Below, in pieces: positions 53,635-62,670 of a stretch of 64,000 bases of DNA (position 1 is its first letter; the number at the start of each line of letters is the position of its first letter). The stretch comes from Elusimicrobiota bacterium (GTDB lineage Bacteria > Elusimicrobiota > Elusimicrobia > JACQPE01). The notes under the pieces were generated by a model. It did no database searches. It was not told the DNA's origin and was given only the letters and a program-made list of their open reading frames with translations. The position numbers and the translations under genes were made by a program. The DNA is taken from assembly GCA_016180815.1 (NCBI GenBank), contig JACPAN010000015.1, positions 62,001-126,000 of the forward strand, in the 5' to 3' direction.

Positions 53635-54645
53635 ATGAGAATACAGTCTTTAGTTGGTCTCGAACCTCTCCCCCCCTCTTTGAAAAGAGAGGGGAGGAGC
53701 CGGCGTGTTTTCTTTTGGCTGGCTGCGGCGTTGTTTTTTGCCCGGGAAGCCGATGCTAAAAAGCTGAAAATCGTCACGACTTTGCCTGACTTTGCTTCGT
53801 TGGCGCAAGAAATCGGAGGCGAATATGTGCAGGCGGAGAGTTTGGCTTCCGGGGTTCAGAACCCGCATTTTGTCGAAGCCAAGCCGTCGTTGATCATCAA
53901 GTTGATGAAAGCCGATCTGTATATTGAGAACGGGCTTCAGCTTGAAATCGGCTGGGCCCCGCAATTGGTCGCAGCCTCAAGAAACAAGCGTATTCAATTG
54001 GGCGCAGCAGGGCATTTGGATGCGTCAACAGCCATCGTGCCGATCGAGGTTCCCACGGATCCGACCCGCGCCATGGGCGATATTCACGCCGGCGGCAACC
54101 CGCATTACTTGCTTGATCCGACAAACGCCAAGCCCGTTGCCGAAGCCATCGCCAAAAAACTCGAAGAGCTGTCTCCGGAAAACGCGGCGACGTTTAAGGC
54201 CAAGCTGGTTTTATTTGAAAAAAAGCTTGATGAACGGATGAAGGCCTGGGCGGAAAAATTGGATCCATACCGGGGCGCAAAATTCGTTAGTTATCATAAG
54301 GACTTTTCCTATTTTGCCCGGCGTTTTGGATTTATTGAGACAGGAACCATCGAGCCCAAGGCCGGTATTCCTCCGACGGCTTCCCATGCCGCGCGATTGA
54401 TTGAGCGCATGAAAGCCGAAGGCGCTTCTTTTATCGTTACGCAACCTTGGTATGAGAAACGAACGCCCGAGTCCATTGCCCAGGCAACCGGCGCCAAAGT
54501 GGTCGCGTTCGCCTTGTTGGTCGGCGCCGTGCCTCAAGCCGGCGATTATTTCTCTATGATGGACTATAACGTCAAATCAATTGCCCAGGCTTTAGCCAAT
54601 CAAGAGGCTAATGGCAAAAAGGAGAAACCGCCGGCTGCCCCCTAG
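53635..54645 (+). CDS. znuA: Metal ABC transporter substrate-binding protein (ZnuA/TroA type)
   Basis: Periplasmic cluster A-I metal receptor. Likely metal ligands are the His in NPHFVEAKPS, in GNPHYLLDP and in SYHKDFSYFARRFG, plus the Asp/Glu near MMDYNV. The His-rich loop of classic ZnuA is absent, so zinc, manganese or iron cannot be told apart. The N-terminus before KKLKIVTTLPDFASL includes a hydrophobic stretch acting as signal (about residues 25-41). First gene of an A-C-B transporter operon: 2 bp to the ATPase. Confidence 0.9.
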   Translation: MRIQSLVGLEPLPPSLKREGRSRRVFFWLAAALFFAREADAKKLKIVTTLPDFASLAQEIGGEYVQAESLASGVQNPHFVEAKPSLIIKLMKADLYIENGLQLEIGWAPQLVAASRNKRIQLGAAGHLDASTAIVPIEVPTDPTRAMGDIHAGGNPHYLLDPTNAKPVAEAIAKKLEELSPENAATFKAKLVLFEKKLDERMKAWAEKLDPYRGAKFVSYHKDFSYFARRFGFIETGTIEPKAGIPPTASHAARLIERMKAEGASFIVTQPWYEKRTPESIAQATGAKVVAFALLVGAVPQAGDYFSMMDYNVKSIAQALANQEANGKKEKPPAAP

Positions 54646-54647
54646 TT

Positions 54648-55394
54648 ATGGATGAAATTCTCCGCTTCGACAATGTTTCTTTGGGGTATGGCCGGGGGAA
54701 GGTTTTAAGCAAGGTTTCCTGCAAGGTTTTTCCCGGAGAAATCGTGGGCTTGGTCGGCCCCAACGGTTCAGGGAAAACCACTTTTCTTAAAGCGGCGCTG
54801 GGCATTCTGCGTCCTAAAAGCGGAACCGTTTGGACGGATTTGACGCACGGGTTGGCCTATGTGCCTCAGGCCGAGGAAATCAACCCGTACTTGCCGCTGA
54901 CCATCGAAGAAACCGTGAATTTGATCAATAGATCCAGGCATTTCATGGGGCGGCTCACGCGTGAAGAAAAGAAGTCCGCAAAAGAAGCCATGCAAAGTTC
55001 CGGGATTTTGCCGTTGGCCGACCGGTTGCTCGGCGAAGTGTCGGGCGGGCAGCGCCAGCGCGCCATTTTAGCCCAAGCCATCGCCCAGCGGCCGAAAGTT
55101 TTGTTGATGGATGAGCCTACCAAAGGGCTGGATGTGGCCGCGGAGAGAGAGCTGATCGGCCTGATTACCCATCTTAAAATCAAGGACAATTTGACTTTGC
55201 TGCTGGCGACGCACAACTTGGCCTTGCCCTTGAATTTTGCGGACAAGGTTTTTCTTTTTCATCAAGGGGCGTTGATCGTTTCAAACCCCAAGGAATTGGT
55301 TAAGACTAAAAAATTGGAAGAGATTTACGGGATTCCTTTCGTGAATCATGACGCGCATGGTTTGATGTGGATCGCTCCGGCCAGGAATTTGTGA
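54648..55394 (+). CDS. znuC: Metal ABC transporter ATP-binding protein
   Basis: ATPase powering metal import. Walker A GPNGSGKTT at 37-45, signature VSGGQRQRAILAQAIA, Walker B KVLLMDEPTKGLD. 248 residues. It lies between the substrate-binding and permease genes with 1-2 bp gaps. Confidence 0.93.
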   Translation: MDEILRFDNVSLGYGRGKVLSKVSCKVFPGEIVGLVGPNGSGKTTFLKAALGILRPKSGTVWTDLTHGLAYVPQAEEINPYLPLTIEETVNLINRSRHFMGRLTREEKKSAKEAMQSSGILPLADRLLGEVSGGQRQRAILAQAIAQRPKVLLMDEPTKGLDVAAERELIGLITHLKIKDNLTLLLATHNLALPLNFADKVFLFHQGALIVSNPKELVKTKKLEEIYGIPFVNHDAHGLMWIAPARNL

Positions 55395-55395
55395 C

Positions 55396-56220
55396 ATGAC
55401 GGAATTTTTTTCCTTGCCGTTCGTGCAGACCGCGCTGATCGTGTCGTTGTGCTCCGGGATCGTTTTGTCCTGGATCGGGACTTTTTTATTGGCGCGCCGC
55501 GCGGCATTTTCCGGGCTTTCCGTGGCCCAACTGGCCGTGTTGGGAACGGTGATCGGCAGTCTTGGGAGCCGGCATGGAGGGGAGTATGCCGCCGCTTTGA
55601 TGATCGTGGCCGCCGGACTTATTTTTTATTCGTTGTTATCGTCCGGTTTGACCAACGCGCCGCAGGATTCTTGGATTGCCAGCTTTTATGTTTTAGGGGC
55701 CGGATTGGCCGTTCTTATTCTTTCCAAAGCGCCGCTAGGCGAGGCGCGGGCCATGAGCCTTTTTTTCGGGAATGTTTTGTCCTTGGGTTGGCATGAGGTT
55801 GTGGAGTCGATTGTTTTATTGGCCGTTTCTTTTATCGTTTTTTGGGCTTGGCTGCACCGGTGGGTTTTGTTGGTCTTTGACCCTTTGTCGGCTGAAATCG
55901 CCGGGTTGCGCGTTCATTATTGGAATTTGTTGTTTTATCTGCTGTTGGCCGCAAGCATGACGTTGGCCATTCATAATTTCGGCGTTTTATTGGCCTTTTC
56001 TTATCTCTTGCTGCCGGCTTCGATCGGTCTTTTGCTCGTGCGCAGTTTAAACCGTTTGTTTGTCGTTGTGGCGGGTATTACGGCCGCCGTGACGACGTTC
56101 GGGTTCTATGCTTCTTTTTATTTGGATTTTCCGACCGGCCCTTTTGTGGCGAGCTGTTTTGCGGTTTTAGTTTTGATGGTCGGCTGCGGCCGCTTGCTGA
56201 TTCAAAGGCTTAGGCTCTAG
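55396..56220 (+). CDS. znuB: Metal ABC transporter permease
   Basis: ABC-3 family permease with seven or more hydrophobic segments, GTFLLARRAAFSGLSVAQLAVLG near the N-terminus and SYLLLPASIGLLLVRS in the characteristic position. 274 residues. Last gene of the operon, followed by a 9-bp dyad. Confidence 0.92.
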   Translation: MTEFFSLPFVQTALIVSLCSGIVLSWIGTFLLARRAAFSGLSVAQLAVLGTVIGSLGSRHGGEYAAALMIVAAGLIFYSLLSSGLTNAPQDSWIASFYVLGAGLAVLILSKAPLGEARAMSLFFGNVLSLGWHEVVESIVLLAVSFIVFWAWLHRWVLLVFDPLSAEIAGLRVHYWNLLFYLLLAASMTLAIHNFGVLLAFSYLLLPASIGLLLVRSLNRLFVVVAGITAAVTTFGFYASFYLDFPTGPFVASCFAVLVLMVGCGRLLIQRLRL

Positions 56221-56253
56221 TGATATGCCCAATAAATAGATGGACATATCACT
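56219..56253. terminator. Hairpin between convergent genes
   Basis: Perfect 9-bp inverted repeat AGTGATATG/CATATCACT spaced by 17 nt, at the stop of the permease gene. There is no T-run, so terminator activity is only suggested by its position between convergent genes. Confidence 0.35.
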
Positions 56254-56264
56254 GGCGGGCATGT

Positions 56265-57488
56265 TTAAGCGGTAATTTTTTGCGGCTTAGCCATCGCTTG
56301 GCCCGCCAACCAAGCGGTCGTCCATACGCTTTGGAAATTAAATCCCCCCGTAATCCCGTCAATGTCTAAAATTTCTCCCGCAAAATATAACCCGGGGCAA
56401 ACCCGGCTTTCCATAGTTTTAAAGCCCACTTGGTTCAAGCGCACGCCGCCGCAAGTGACGAATTCTTCTTTGAAAACGCCTCTGCCGGCAATTTCATAAG
56501 AACCGTGGCCAAGCTCTTGGACGAGCCGCTTGGCTTGGGTTTTAGAAAGGTCGGCCCACCGTTGGTCCGGCGCAACAGCAACGCCCGCCAAACGCTCCCA
56601 AAGACGCCGGGGCAGCTCAAATGGGCCGTGGCCGCCGATGAGCTTTGTTGAATGGCTGATCCGGAAGCTTTCCAATTGATTTTGAATGTCCTCATCGCGC
56701 AGGCTTAACCAGTTGATCTTAAGCTGCGCCTGGTAGTTAAGGGTCTGTAGAACTCTGGCCCCCCACGCGGACAGCCTTAAAACGGCGGGACCGCTTAATC
56801 CCCAGTGGGTAATAAGAACCGGGCCGGATTGCTCCAAGGAAGTTCCCTTAATGCGCAATTGTGCTTTTTGAGCGGCCGTGCCAGCCAGGCCGCGCAGGCG
56901 GCCGTCGTCTATGGTGAAAGTAAATAGAGAGGGCACGGGCGGCAGAATGGCGTGTCCCAGCGCTTGGGCCCACTCGTAACCCTGGCGGCCGCTACCTGTC
57001 GCCAAGAGCAAACGGTCGCAAAGAATTTTTTCTCCCGAACTCAGTTCAATGGAAAAGCCCTTTGCCTCGTTGCGGACGATAGAAACAATGCGGGTGTTAA
57101 GGCGCGTCGTTACCCCGGCTTGCCGCGCCGCGTCGGTCAAGGCGTCAATAATCGTTTGAGAGCGGTCTGTTACCGGGAAAATCCTTCCGTCGGCCTCGGT
57201 CTTTAAGGCAACACCGCGTTTTTCAAACCAACTAATGGTGTCTTGGGGCCCAAAGCGGTGATAGGGCCCCAACAGCGCTTTGCCTCCACGAGGGTAATGC
57301 TGCGCGAGAAGTTTCGCATCGAAGCAAGCATAAGTTACGTTGCAACGGCCTCCCCCCGAAACGCGGACCTTGGCCAGCACATTTGGCCCTTTTTCCAGAA
57401 TCGTGACCCGGCAAGAAGGATCGGATTCTGCACAAGTAACCGCGCCGAAAAACCCCCCGGCGCCTCCTCCGATAACGACGACATTCAT
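56265..57488 (-). CDS. HI0933/BaiN-family NAD(P)/FAD flavoprotein
   Basis: Flavoprotein with VVVIGGGAGGFFGAVTCAE at the start, then VSGGGRCNVTYACFD, TDRSQTIIDAL, a second domain and the C-terminal YFAGEILDIDGITGGFNFQSVWTTAWLAGQ, the diagnostic end of the family. Physiological substrate is generally unknown; some relatives reduce conjugated substrates. 407 residues. Convergent with the transporter operon. Confidence 0.88.
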   Translation of the reverse strand: MNVVVIGGGAGGFFGAVTCAESDPSCRVTILEKGPNVLAKVRVSGGGRCNVTYACFDAKLLAQHYPRGGKALLGPYHRFGPQDTISWFEKRGVALKTEADGRIFPVTDRSQTIIDALTDAARQAGVTTRLNTRIVSIVRNEAKGFSIELSSGEKILCDRLLLATGSGRQGYEWAQALGHAILPPVPSLFTFTIDDGRLRGLAGTAAQKAQLRIKGTSLEQSGPVLITHWGLSGPAVLRLSAWGARVLQTLNYQAQLKINWLSLRDEDIQNQLESFRISHSTKLIGGHGPFELPRRLWERLAGVAVAPDQRWADLSKTQAKRLVQELGHGSYEIAGRGVFKEEFVTCGGVRLNQVGFKTMESRVCPGLYFAGEILDIDGITGGFNFQSVWTTAWLAGQAMAKPQKITA

Positions 57489-57489
57489 C

Positions 57490-57656
57490 TTAATTTTTGA
57501 TCAACGCCCATTTTTGTTTCCTGGACCAACTTTTAATCTCCATCTCACGCCTGGTCGCCGAGCCCCTATCGGGATGGCGCTCTCGATAAACACAGGCTAC
57601 CGGCAAATTTGCGCGCGCATAGGCGCTTGCTTGTCCGCAGGGCGGATATTTTGCCG
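57490..57656 (-). pseudogene. Remnant of a GIY-YIG endonuclease (UPF0213-like)
   Basis: In one minus-strand frame this gap encodes the usual C-terminal part of small GIY-YIG proteins: ANLPVACVYRERHPDRGSA followed by TRREMEIKSWSRKQKWALIKN and a stop at 57490. No GIY-YIG motif or start codon can be found upstream in the frame, so only the 3' end remains. The rest of 57657-57838 shows nothing recognisable. Confidence 0.6.
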
Positions 57657-57838
57657 ATCTTGATGGAAATCTATGGGAAGTTGCCTGGAATCCTCATTTC
57701 AAGCAGTCCGCCCAATAGCCCGAACGAAACGGTTTTAACCTTGCCGGCTGCGATCTTCAAAAGCTTTTTAAGTTCATCTCCACCGATAATTTAACCTATT
57801 TCAATCCAATTGTTGCGGTGCATTCCCTTTTTTTAACT

Positions 57839-58750
57839 ATGATGACTGAAAGAAGCATGGCAATTGCGTCATTTGTAGCGGCTCTTTTCATTTTCCAGCT
57901 TGTCTCAGCGGACGCCTCTGCAGAGGAAATAGGAATGTATCCAGCGGTGCCGACTGTAGAAATTGGGGAAATGATGTCAGGTCCTTATTCTCAGATCGTA
58001 CCCGTCCATCCTCCGGAGCCGGGCATGTGGGAGTTGAAAATAGTCCCAACCTATGTTAGGTTCACAGACACCTTCAGCAGCAATAATATATCGCCGGAAG
58101 ACCCCAAGCATGCTGTCATAGGGAATTTGGAAGGATGGGGACTTGCCGTGAGTCTTACTCGGTCCAGGGATGAACATTGGGCTAGGAGTTTTCTGGTTTC
58201 AGGAATTCGTGTGCATGGCACAGAGGGTCAGTATGGGTCGGGAAACGGTCCGGTTGTAAATGGACGAGGGGGTCCCGTACCTACTTTTATTGGAAAGCAG
58301 CAGGGCCTTGGTGTATTGCTGAATTATTGCTGGATCTACAGTTTCGGAAAGCCGGATTCGCGGGTCAGGTGGCCGTTGCTGTGGGGTCTCAGTTTGGCCT
58401 ATGCCGATAGCGAAATCCGAGATAGCCAGAATAATTTTGCAAAGGGTTCCATATTATCACCGGGCATAGTCCTTGGAGCAGCGGTTTCAGTTAAGATACA
58501 CGAATTTAGGGCTGCCCCTTTTGCGCTAGCCACCATACCAGGCAGTGAGGTGAAGGCGAGCTACAGCTCCGCATTACCTACAGGTTTCTCCACTGCCGGA
58601 AGCGGACTGGGAGGAGGCGGAATGGGAGCTGGCGTAAACATAGATTATCTACCTTGGGGATTTGGTTTTACTTGGATCCCCAGATCTGGCTGGTGGGAAG
58701 ACGCCCATCTGAATGTCTATACCTTAAGATGGACAAAAAAATGGTCATAG
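57839..58750 (+). CDS. Exported beta-rich protein of unknown function
   Basis: A signal peptide is clear (IASFVAALFIFQLVSADASAEE). The mature protein has WELKIVPTYVRFTDTFSSNN, a Gly-rich segment GSGLGGGGMGAGVNIDYLPWGFGF and ends in NVYTLRWTKKWS, consistent with an outer-membrane barrel or surface protein. No family recognised. Start chosen at the ATG pair after an open GTG upstream; a third ATG six codons in is also possible. Codon use looks less GC-rich than neighbours, so it may be acquired. Confidence 0.55.
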   Translation: MMTERSMAIASFVAALFIFQLVSADASAEEIGMYPAVPTVEIGEMMSGPYSQIVPVHPPEPGMWELKIVPTYVRFTDTFSSNNISPEDPKHAVIGNLEGWGLAVSLTRSRDEHWARSFLVSGIRVHGTEGQYGSGNGPVVNGRGGPVPTFIGKQQGLGVLLNYCWIYSFGKPDSRVRWPLLWGLSLAYADSEIRDSQNNFAKGSILSPGIVLGAAVSVKIHEFRAAPFALATIPGSEVKASYSSALPTGFSTAGSGLGGGGMGAGVNIDYLPWGFGFTWIPRSGWWEDAHLNVYTLRWTKKWS

Positions 58751-58881
58751 GAACACCCCGCCAAGGTTTGGGTAGATTACCGAATTAAGTTAATCCGCAA
58801 CGCTTAAATTAATTTTAATGTAAACGATCCAATTTTTAGCCAATTCGGCGTTACTTGTCCTTTGCCGGAAAAGAGTTTTTA

Positions 58882-58901
58882 TTTATCCCTGAAGGGATAA
58901 A
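58882..58901. repeat. Perfect 20-bp palindromic hairpin
   Basis: TTTATCCCT/AGGGATAAA with a 2-nt centre, in the 316-bp gap between the exported protein and tRNA-Asn. It may be a terminator for either side (A-run on the right). Otherwise the gap 58751-59066 shows nothing recognisable. Confidence 0.4.
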
Positions 58902-59066
58902 AAATGGATTCCCTCGCTTGGCTCGGGATGAATTAAACAAATGTCCGTAGAGCATTTATTTCCCCTTTTATTTTAACCCGAAGGAACGGCTTAAAAGTGT
59001 CTGTTATTTTTTAGGTCAAAGTGTCCAAGTTTCGCTGACGTTGAACACCCTTTTGGTAAAAAGATG

Positions 59067-59138
59067 CTCCGAGGGTGGGATTCGAACCCACAACCTACCG
59101 GTTAACAGCCGGCCGCTCCACCATTGAGCTACCTCGGA
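59067..59138 (-). tRNA. tRNA-Asn (GUU anticodon)
   Basis: Minus-strand cloverleaf with acceptor TCCGAGG/CCTCGGA, G discriminator, anticodon loop CTGTTAA with GTT, and T-loop GTTCGAATC. CCA is not encoded. Confidence 0.95.
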
Positions 59139-59186
59139 ATTCAAAGGACGATCCACAAGCTAGGAAATTTTAACAAAGCCCGTTGC

Positions 59187-59657
59187 TTACCAGATATACA
59201 GGCGCAGGCGGATGGCGGCCCAGAGAACGCCCAGGATCACGAGGAGCTGAACCTGGCTGGCGATGATCAGCCAGCGCCGGGTTGATTTGTATTTAGGGGA
59301 GCCCGGATCGCCTGCGGTCATTTTCGGGCCCAGGATAAAATCATGCAGCGCCATAAGCCCTGCGGCTAAGACGGCCAGCGCGATTTTGATTTTTAAAACC
59401 GAGCCGTAATTCGTGCGCATCAGCGGCGTGCCGAAGAGGGACCAGGCCCGCCAAAGGCCGGTGCCAAAGAGAAGGGCGATGCTGACCCACATTAATATTC
59501 GCGATCTTGGCCCGAGAGCGGACAAGAATGCCATCCGATCCCGGTCGTTGAGCGTTTTCCTTAGAGCCGGGATCATGGCGAACCCTACGAAAATCGTGGT
59601 CCCGATGAAAATGGAAGCAGCCAGCAGATGGGTGAATTGGAACAGGTTTTCGGCCAT
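59187..59657 (-). CDS. Four-helix membrane protein (CopD/DUF2269-like)
   Basis: About 156 residues with four hydrophobic segments. The start MAENLFQFTHLLAASIFIGTTIF and the conserved early His (in FTHLLAA) recall CopD-domain or DUF2269 membrane proteins; function unknown. ATG at 59657 is favoured over an upstream TTG, because TACAAT lies 8 nt before it, again a leaderless-type arrangement. Confidence 0.6.
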   Translation of the reverse strand: MAENLFQFTHLLAASIFIGTTIFVGFAMIPALRKTLNDRDRMAFLSALGPRSRILMWVSIALLFGTGLWRAWSLFGTPLMRTNYGSVLKIKIALAVLAAGLMALHDFILGPKMTAGDPGSPKYKSTRRWLIIASQVQLLVILGVLWAAIRLRLYIW

Positions 59658-59665
59658 GAAGGGGT

Positions 59666-59697
59666 ATTGTATCAACTTCGCCGGATATGTTTAAATA
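59666..59697. promoter_or_regulatory. Divergent -10 boxes between 59657 and 59704
   Basis: TACAAT on the minus strand (59671-59666) is 8 nt before one start and TAAATA on the + strand (59692-59697) is 6 nt before the other. Both would give transcripts with little or no leader. Confidence 0.4.
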
Positions 59698-59703
59698 AAC
59701 CCA

Positions 59704-60522
59704 ATGACCTGGACCCTGAGAAGGCCGGTTCTTTTCTTATACCTGGCCTGTTGTCCTCTTTTGTCCCGAGCCGATACGGTGTTCCCGGCCGGTCTTTGCG
59801 GGAGCCTTTCCCAGCCGACGGCGGAAGAATTGCAACCTTTTTTGGATGCGGAAACCAGCGGCGAGCTGGCGAGGCATCAATCGCATGTCAAAAAAATGAC
59901 GATCGACGCCGCGGATGGGATTATTCGCGAGGCCGCGAATCGCGGCTGGACATCCCTTGATTTGTTTACGGAGGAGGCGATTCGCGGTGAATGCCTGTAT
60001 TTTATCCCCCGTAATGTGTTGTCCGCGATCGATCGGCGTTTTAATCTCAATGCGACCGCGCAAATCAATGGGCGCGATGAAAACGGCGACGCCTTTGCCA
60101 TGGCCGGTTTTTTTGTGGGACGAAGCCGGCATTTCATTTTTTACAACCGCGATTCGATCGTTGTGCCGCAGCCGGACGCCCCGGATAACCCCGTGCGTTT
60201 AAGGAGCGTCCTTCTCCAACGCGTCGTCGGTGACGGACATCTCAATATCAGCGGCATGAGCGTCAAGGTCGGGGGCCGGTGGTTAGATATTCAGGCCTCG
60301 AAAAAGGTGTCGGCCAGAGAAATCGAGTTGACCATCGGCATGGGCCGCGCCGCCATCAAGGTTAAAAGACCTATTCTCCCCATCGAAATACGGCCGCAGC
60401 CCAGGAATAAGTCGAAGAATAAATCAACGGGAAGCATTGACTCGGTTTCCTTGGATCCTGAAATCCGCACGACCGCCCGCTTGGCCGGCCTCGACGGGCC
60501 TGATCGGCCGGTCCGGCCTTAG
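59704..60522 (+). CDS. Exported protein of unknown function
   Basis: An N-terminal hydrophobic segment (PVLFLYLACCPLLSRA) suggests export. The middle contains AMAGFFVGRSRHFIFYNRDSIVV and a strand-rich part (LRSVLLQRVVGDGHLNISGMSVKVGG); the last 50 residues are basic, Pro/Lys/Arg-rich and probably disordered. Nothing recognised. It precedes yajQ by 34 bp, but yajQ has its own -10 box. Confidence 0.5.
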   Translation: MTWTLRRPVLFLYLACCPLLSRADTVFPAGLCGSLSQPTAEELQPFLDAETSGELARHQSHVKKMTIDAADGIIREAANRGWTSLDLFTEEAIRGECLYFIPRNVLSAIDRRFNLNATAQINGRDENGDAFAMAGFFVGRSRHFIFYNRDSIVVPQPDAPDNPVRLRSVLLQRVVGDGHLNISGMSVKVGGRWLDIQASKKVSAREIELTIGMGRAAIKVKRPILPIEIRPQPRNKSKNKSTGSIDSVSLDPEIRTTARLAGLDGPDRPVRP

Positions 60523-60544
60523 TATTTAAAAAATCCGGAATTGT

Positions 60545-60550
60545 TATCAT
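60545..60550 (+). promoter_or_regulatory. -10 box of yajQ
   Basis: TGT-TATCAT, an extended -10, ends 6 nt before the GTG start. Confidence 0.45.
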
Positions 60551-60556
60551 AGGCCC

Positions 60557-61054
60557 GTGGCTCAAGATTTCTCTTTCGACGTGGTCAGCCGCGTCAATCT
60601 TCAGGGCGTGGAAGATGCGGTGAATATGGTGATGAAAGAAATCGCCAACCGTTTTGATTTCAAGGGAAGCATATCCAGGATTGAGTTAAACAAGAAGGAC
60701 AACCAGCTCGTCATTTTTGCCGAGGACGACAACCGTTTGCGCACGGTGCAGGATATGCTGGCCACCCGGCTCGTCAAACGCGGCGTTCCCCTTAAAAATT
60801 TCGACTATAAGAACGCGGAAGCGGCCGAGAATTCCTCCGTCAGGCAGACGGTTAAAATTGTTCAAGGCCTCCCGAGTGACAAAGCCAAGGCCGTCGTTCA
60901 AATGGTGAAAGGCTCGGGCCGTAAAGCCATCCCCTCTATCCAAGGGGAACAAGTGCGTGTTGTTTCTAAGTCGAAAGATGAGCTTCAGGCGATTATCGTG
61001 TTGTTGAAATCCGGAGACTTCGGCGTTGATTTGCAGTTCGAGAATTATCGCTGA
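60557..61054 (+). CDS. yajQ: YajQ-family nucleotide-binding protein
   Basis: YajQ proteins bind c-di-GMP in some bacteria and RNA or tRNA in others. It has FDVVSRVNLQGVEDAVNMVMKEIANRFDFKGS at the N-terminus and IQGEQVRVVSKSKDELQAIIVLLKSGDFGVDLQFENYR at the end, the family hallmarks. 165 residues, normal length, GTG start. With two diguanylate cyclases and a GEMM riboswitch in the same window, a c-di-GMP effector role is plausible. Confidence 0.93.
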   Translation: MAQDFSFDVVSRVNLQGVEDAVNMVMKEIANRFDFKGSISRIELNKKDNQLVIFAEDDNRLRTVQDMLATRLVKRGVPLKNFDYKNAEAAENSSVRQTVKIVQGLPSDKAKAVVQMVKGSGRKAIPSIQGEQVRVVSKSKDELQAIIVLLKSGDFGVDLQFENYR

Positions 61055-61063
61055 AGACGGCCG

Positions 61064-61450
61064 TTAAGCCTGCCCATTGGCCAGCAGGGCCTGAACCTTG
61101 CCCAAAAAACGGTGCATTTCAAACGGTTTGGTGACATAAGCGTCGGCGCCGAGCGCAAGCGCTTTATCAACATAAGCTACCTGTCCGAGGGCGGTCAAGA
61201 CCAGAACTTTAACTTTGGGTTCGGCGTCCATGGAACGGATTGATTCCAATACTTTAAACCCGTCCATGCGCGGGATCATCAGATCAAGGACCACCAGATG
61301 AGGCTTGAAGTCTTTGACCAGGCGTAGGCCGTCGAGGCCGTTCCTGGCCAACTTAACGTTGTATTGTTTTTGTTGAAGGATCGTGTCCAGGAGTTCGTAG
61401 ACATCCGGATCGTCTTCGATGACCACGATGCGGGGAGGTTCTGCGGACAT
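61064..61450 (-). CDS. Single-domain response regulator (CheY-like)
   Basis: Receiver only, 128 residues: acidic pair D13/D14, phosphoacceptor D56 in VVLDLMIPRMDG, VLVLTALG and AYVTKPFEM. No output domain, so it acts through protein contacts or as a phosphate sink. It lies 4 bp after the glycerate kinase gene on the same strand. Confidence 0.9.
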   Translation of the reverse strand: MSAEPPRIVVIEDDPDVYELLDTILQQKQYNVKLARNGLDGLRLVKDFKPHLVVLDLMIPRMDGFKVLESIRSMDAEPKVKVLVLTALGQVAYVDKALALGADAYVTKPFEMHRFLGKVQALLANGQA

Positions 61451-61453
61451 AAA

Positions 61454-62617
61454 CTAAGAACGGCTGCCGATGGCCGCCGGGGACATGGAATTAGCCAGCG
61501 CTTCGGCCGCTTTAGCGATCCAGTGAGCCGGATTTTTGATGGCCGCCTCCGGACTGCCTGACAATGATTCCAGGCTTTGCCAGGCATCCAAGCCCAGTCT
61601 GGCCGACGGGTCGCCTTGAGCTTGGCGAATCTGTCCGAAAATCCCGCATACTTTTTTGCCGGCCGCTTTCCCCATGGCAGCCAGAACGCTCGGGGCTTTG
61701 CCGTAGAGCAAGGTCTGTTCATCCAGCCGGCCTTCGCCTACGACAATCATGTCTGCGGAGGCGAACAATTTCTTGAGGCTTAGGGTGTCGGCCAACGCCT
61801 GGGTTCCCGGCAATATTTTGGATCGGCAAAAGGCGGCTAATCCCGCGCCCATGCCTCCGGCGGCGCCGGCGCCGGGGATATCGACGATCTTTAAGTCCAA
61901 GTCGCGTTCGATGATTTTGGCGAAATGGCTGAGGTTGGCTTCAATTTGCCCCACTTGCTCCGGCGTTGCGCCTTTTTGGGGCGCGTAAACGTGAGCCGTT
62001 CCTTGCGGGCCGAGCAGGACGTTGGTGACGTCGCTTAGGGCGATGACCGGAATTTTTTTGAGCCGGGGGTCCAGCTTGGCGGCGATGATTTTATCCAGAG
62101 CGCCGAGCCAAGCGCACCCCAATCCGATGGGTTTGCCGTGTTTGTCGAGAAGCTTGGCGCCCAGAGCCTGGGCTAATCCCGCCCCGCCGTCTTGCGTGGC
62201 GGAGCCGCCCAGGCCTACGTAAATCGTTTTGGCCCGCCGGCCCATGGCGTGACGGATGGTTTCGCCGACGCCGTATGTCGTGGTCATCATGGGGTTGCGC
62301 CGCGTATGGGGAACAAGCGTCAGGCCGCAGATTTTTGCCGTTTCGATAAAAACAGTTTTTTTCTCGTTAATTTTGACCAACACGTATTGCGTTTCGACGG
62401 GAACGCCGAGCGGACCGGTGACCGTGAGTTTGACGCGTTGGGCCGAGGGAAATCGCGACAGCAGGCTCTCCAGCAAGCCGTCCCCGCCGTCGCTGATGGG
62501 CTGGGCCAATATTTCAGCGCGCGGCCAGCGTTGAGCGAATCCCGAACGCGCGGCCTGGCAGGCCTCGGACGCGGAGAGGCTTCCTTTAAACGCGCAAAGG
62601 GCGATAACAATACGCAT
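61454..62617 (-). CDS. garK: Glycerate kinase (GarK/GlxK type)
   Basis: Phosphorylates D-glycerate. It matches the family start MRIVIALCAFKGSLSASEA, then AEILAQPISDGGDGLLESLL, YVGLGGSATQDGGAGLAQALG, VDIPGAGAAGGMGAGLAAF and VVGEGRLDEQTLLYGKAPSVLA. 387 residues is normal. ATG at 62617 replaces an upstream in-frame start because it gives the typical N-terminus. It is flanked by two receiver-only genes, an unusual setting. Confidence 0.93.
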   Translation of the reverse strand: MRIVIALCAFKGSLSASEACQAARSGFAQRWPRAEILAQPISDGGDGLLESLLSRFPSAQRVKLTVTGPLGVPVETQYVLVKINEKKTVFIETAKICGLTLVPHTRRNPMMTTTYGVGETIRHAMGRRAKTIYVGLGGSATQDGGAGLAQALGAKLLDKHGKPIGLGCAWLGALDKIIAAKLDPRLKKIPVIALSDVTNVLLGPQGTAHVYAPQKGATPEQVGQIEANLSHFAKIIERDLDLKIVDIPGAGAAGGMGAGLAAFCRSKILPGTQALADTLSLKKLFASADMIVVGEGRLDEQTLLYGKAPSVLAAMGKAAGKKVCGIFGQIRQAQGDPSARLGLDAWQSLESLSGSPEAAIKNPAHWIAKAAEALANSMSPAAIGSRS

Positions 62618-62658
62618 GAATTTTTTAAACGGCGGCCCTAGCATTGTAAAAAATTTTC

Positions 62659-62664
62659 TAAACT
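62659..62664 (+). promoter_or_regulatory. -10 box of the 62671 receiver gene
   Basis: TAAACT ends 6 nt before the GTG start. Confidence 0.35.
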
Positions 62665-62670
62665 TGATCT

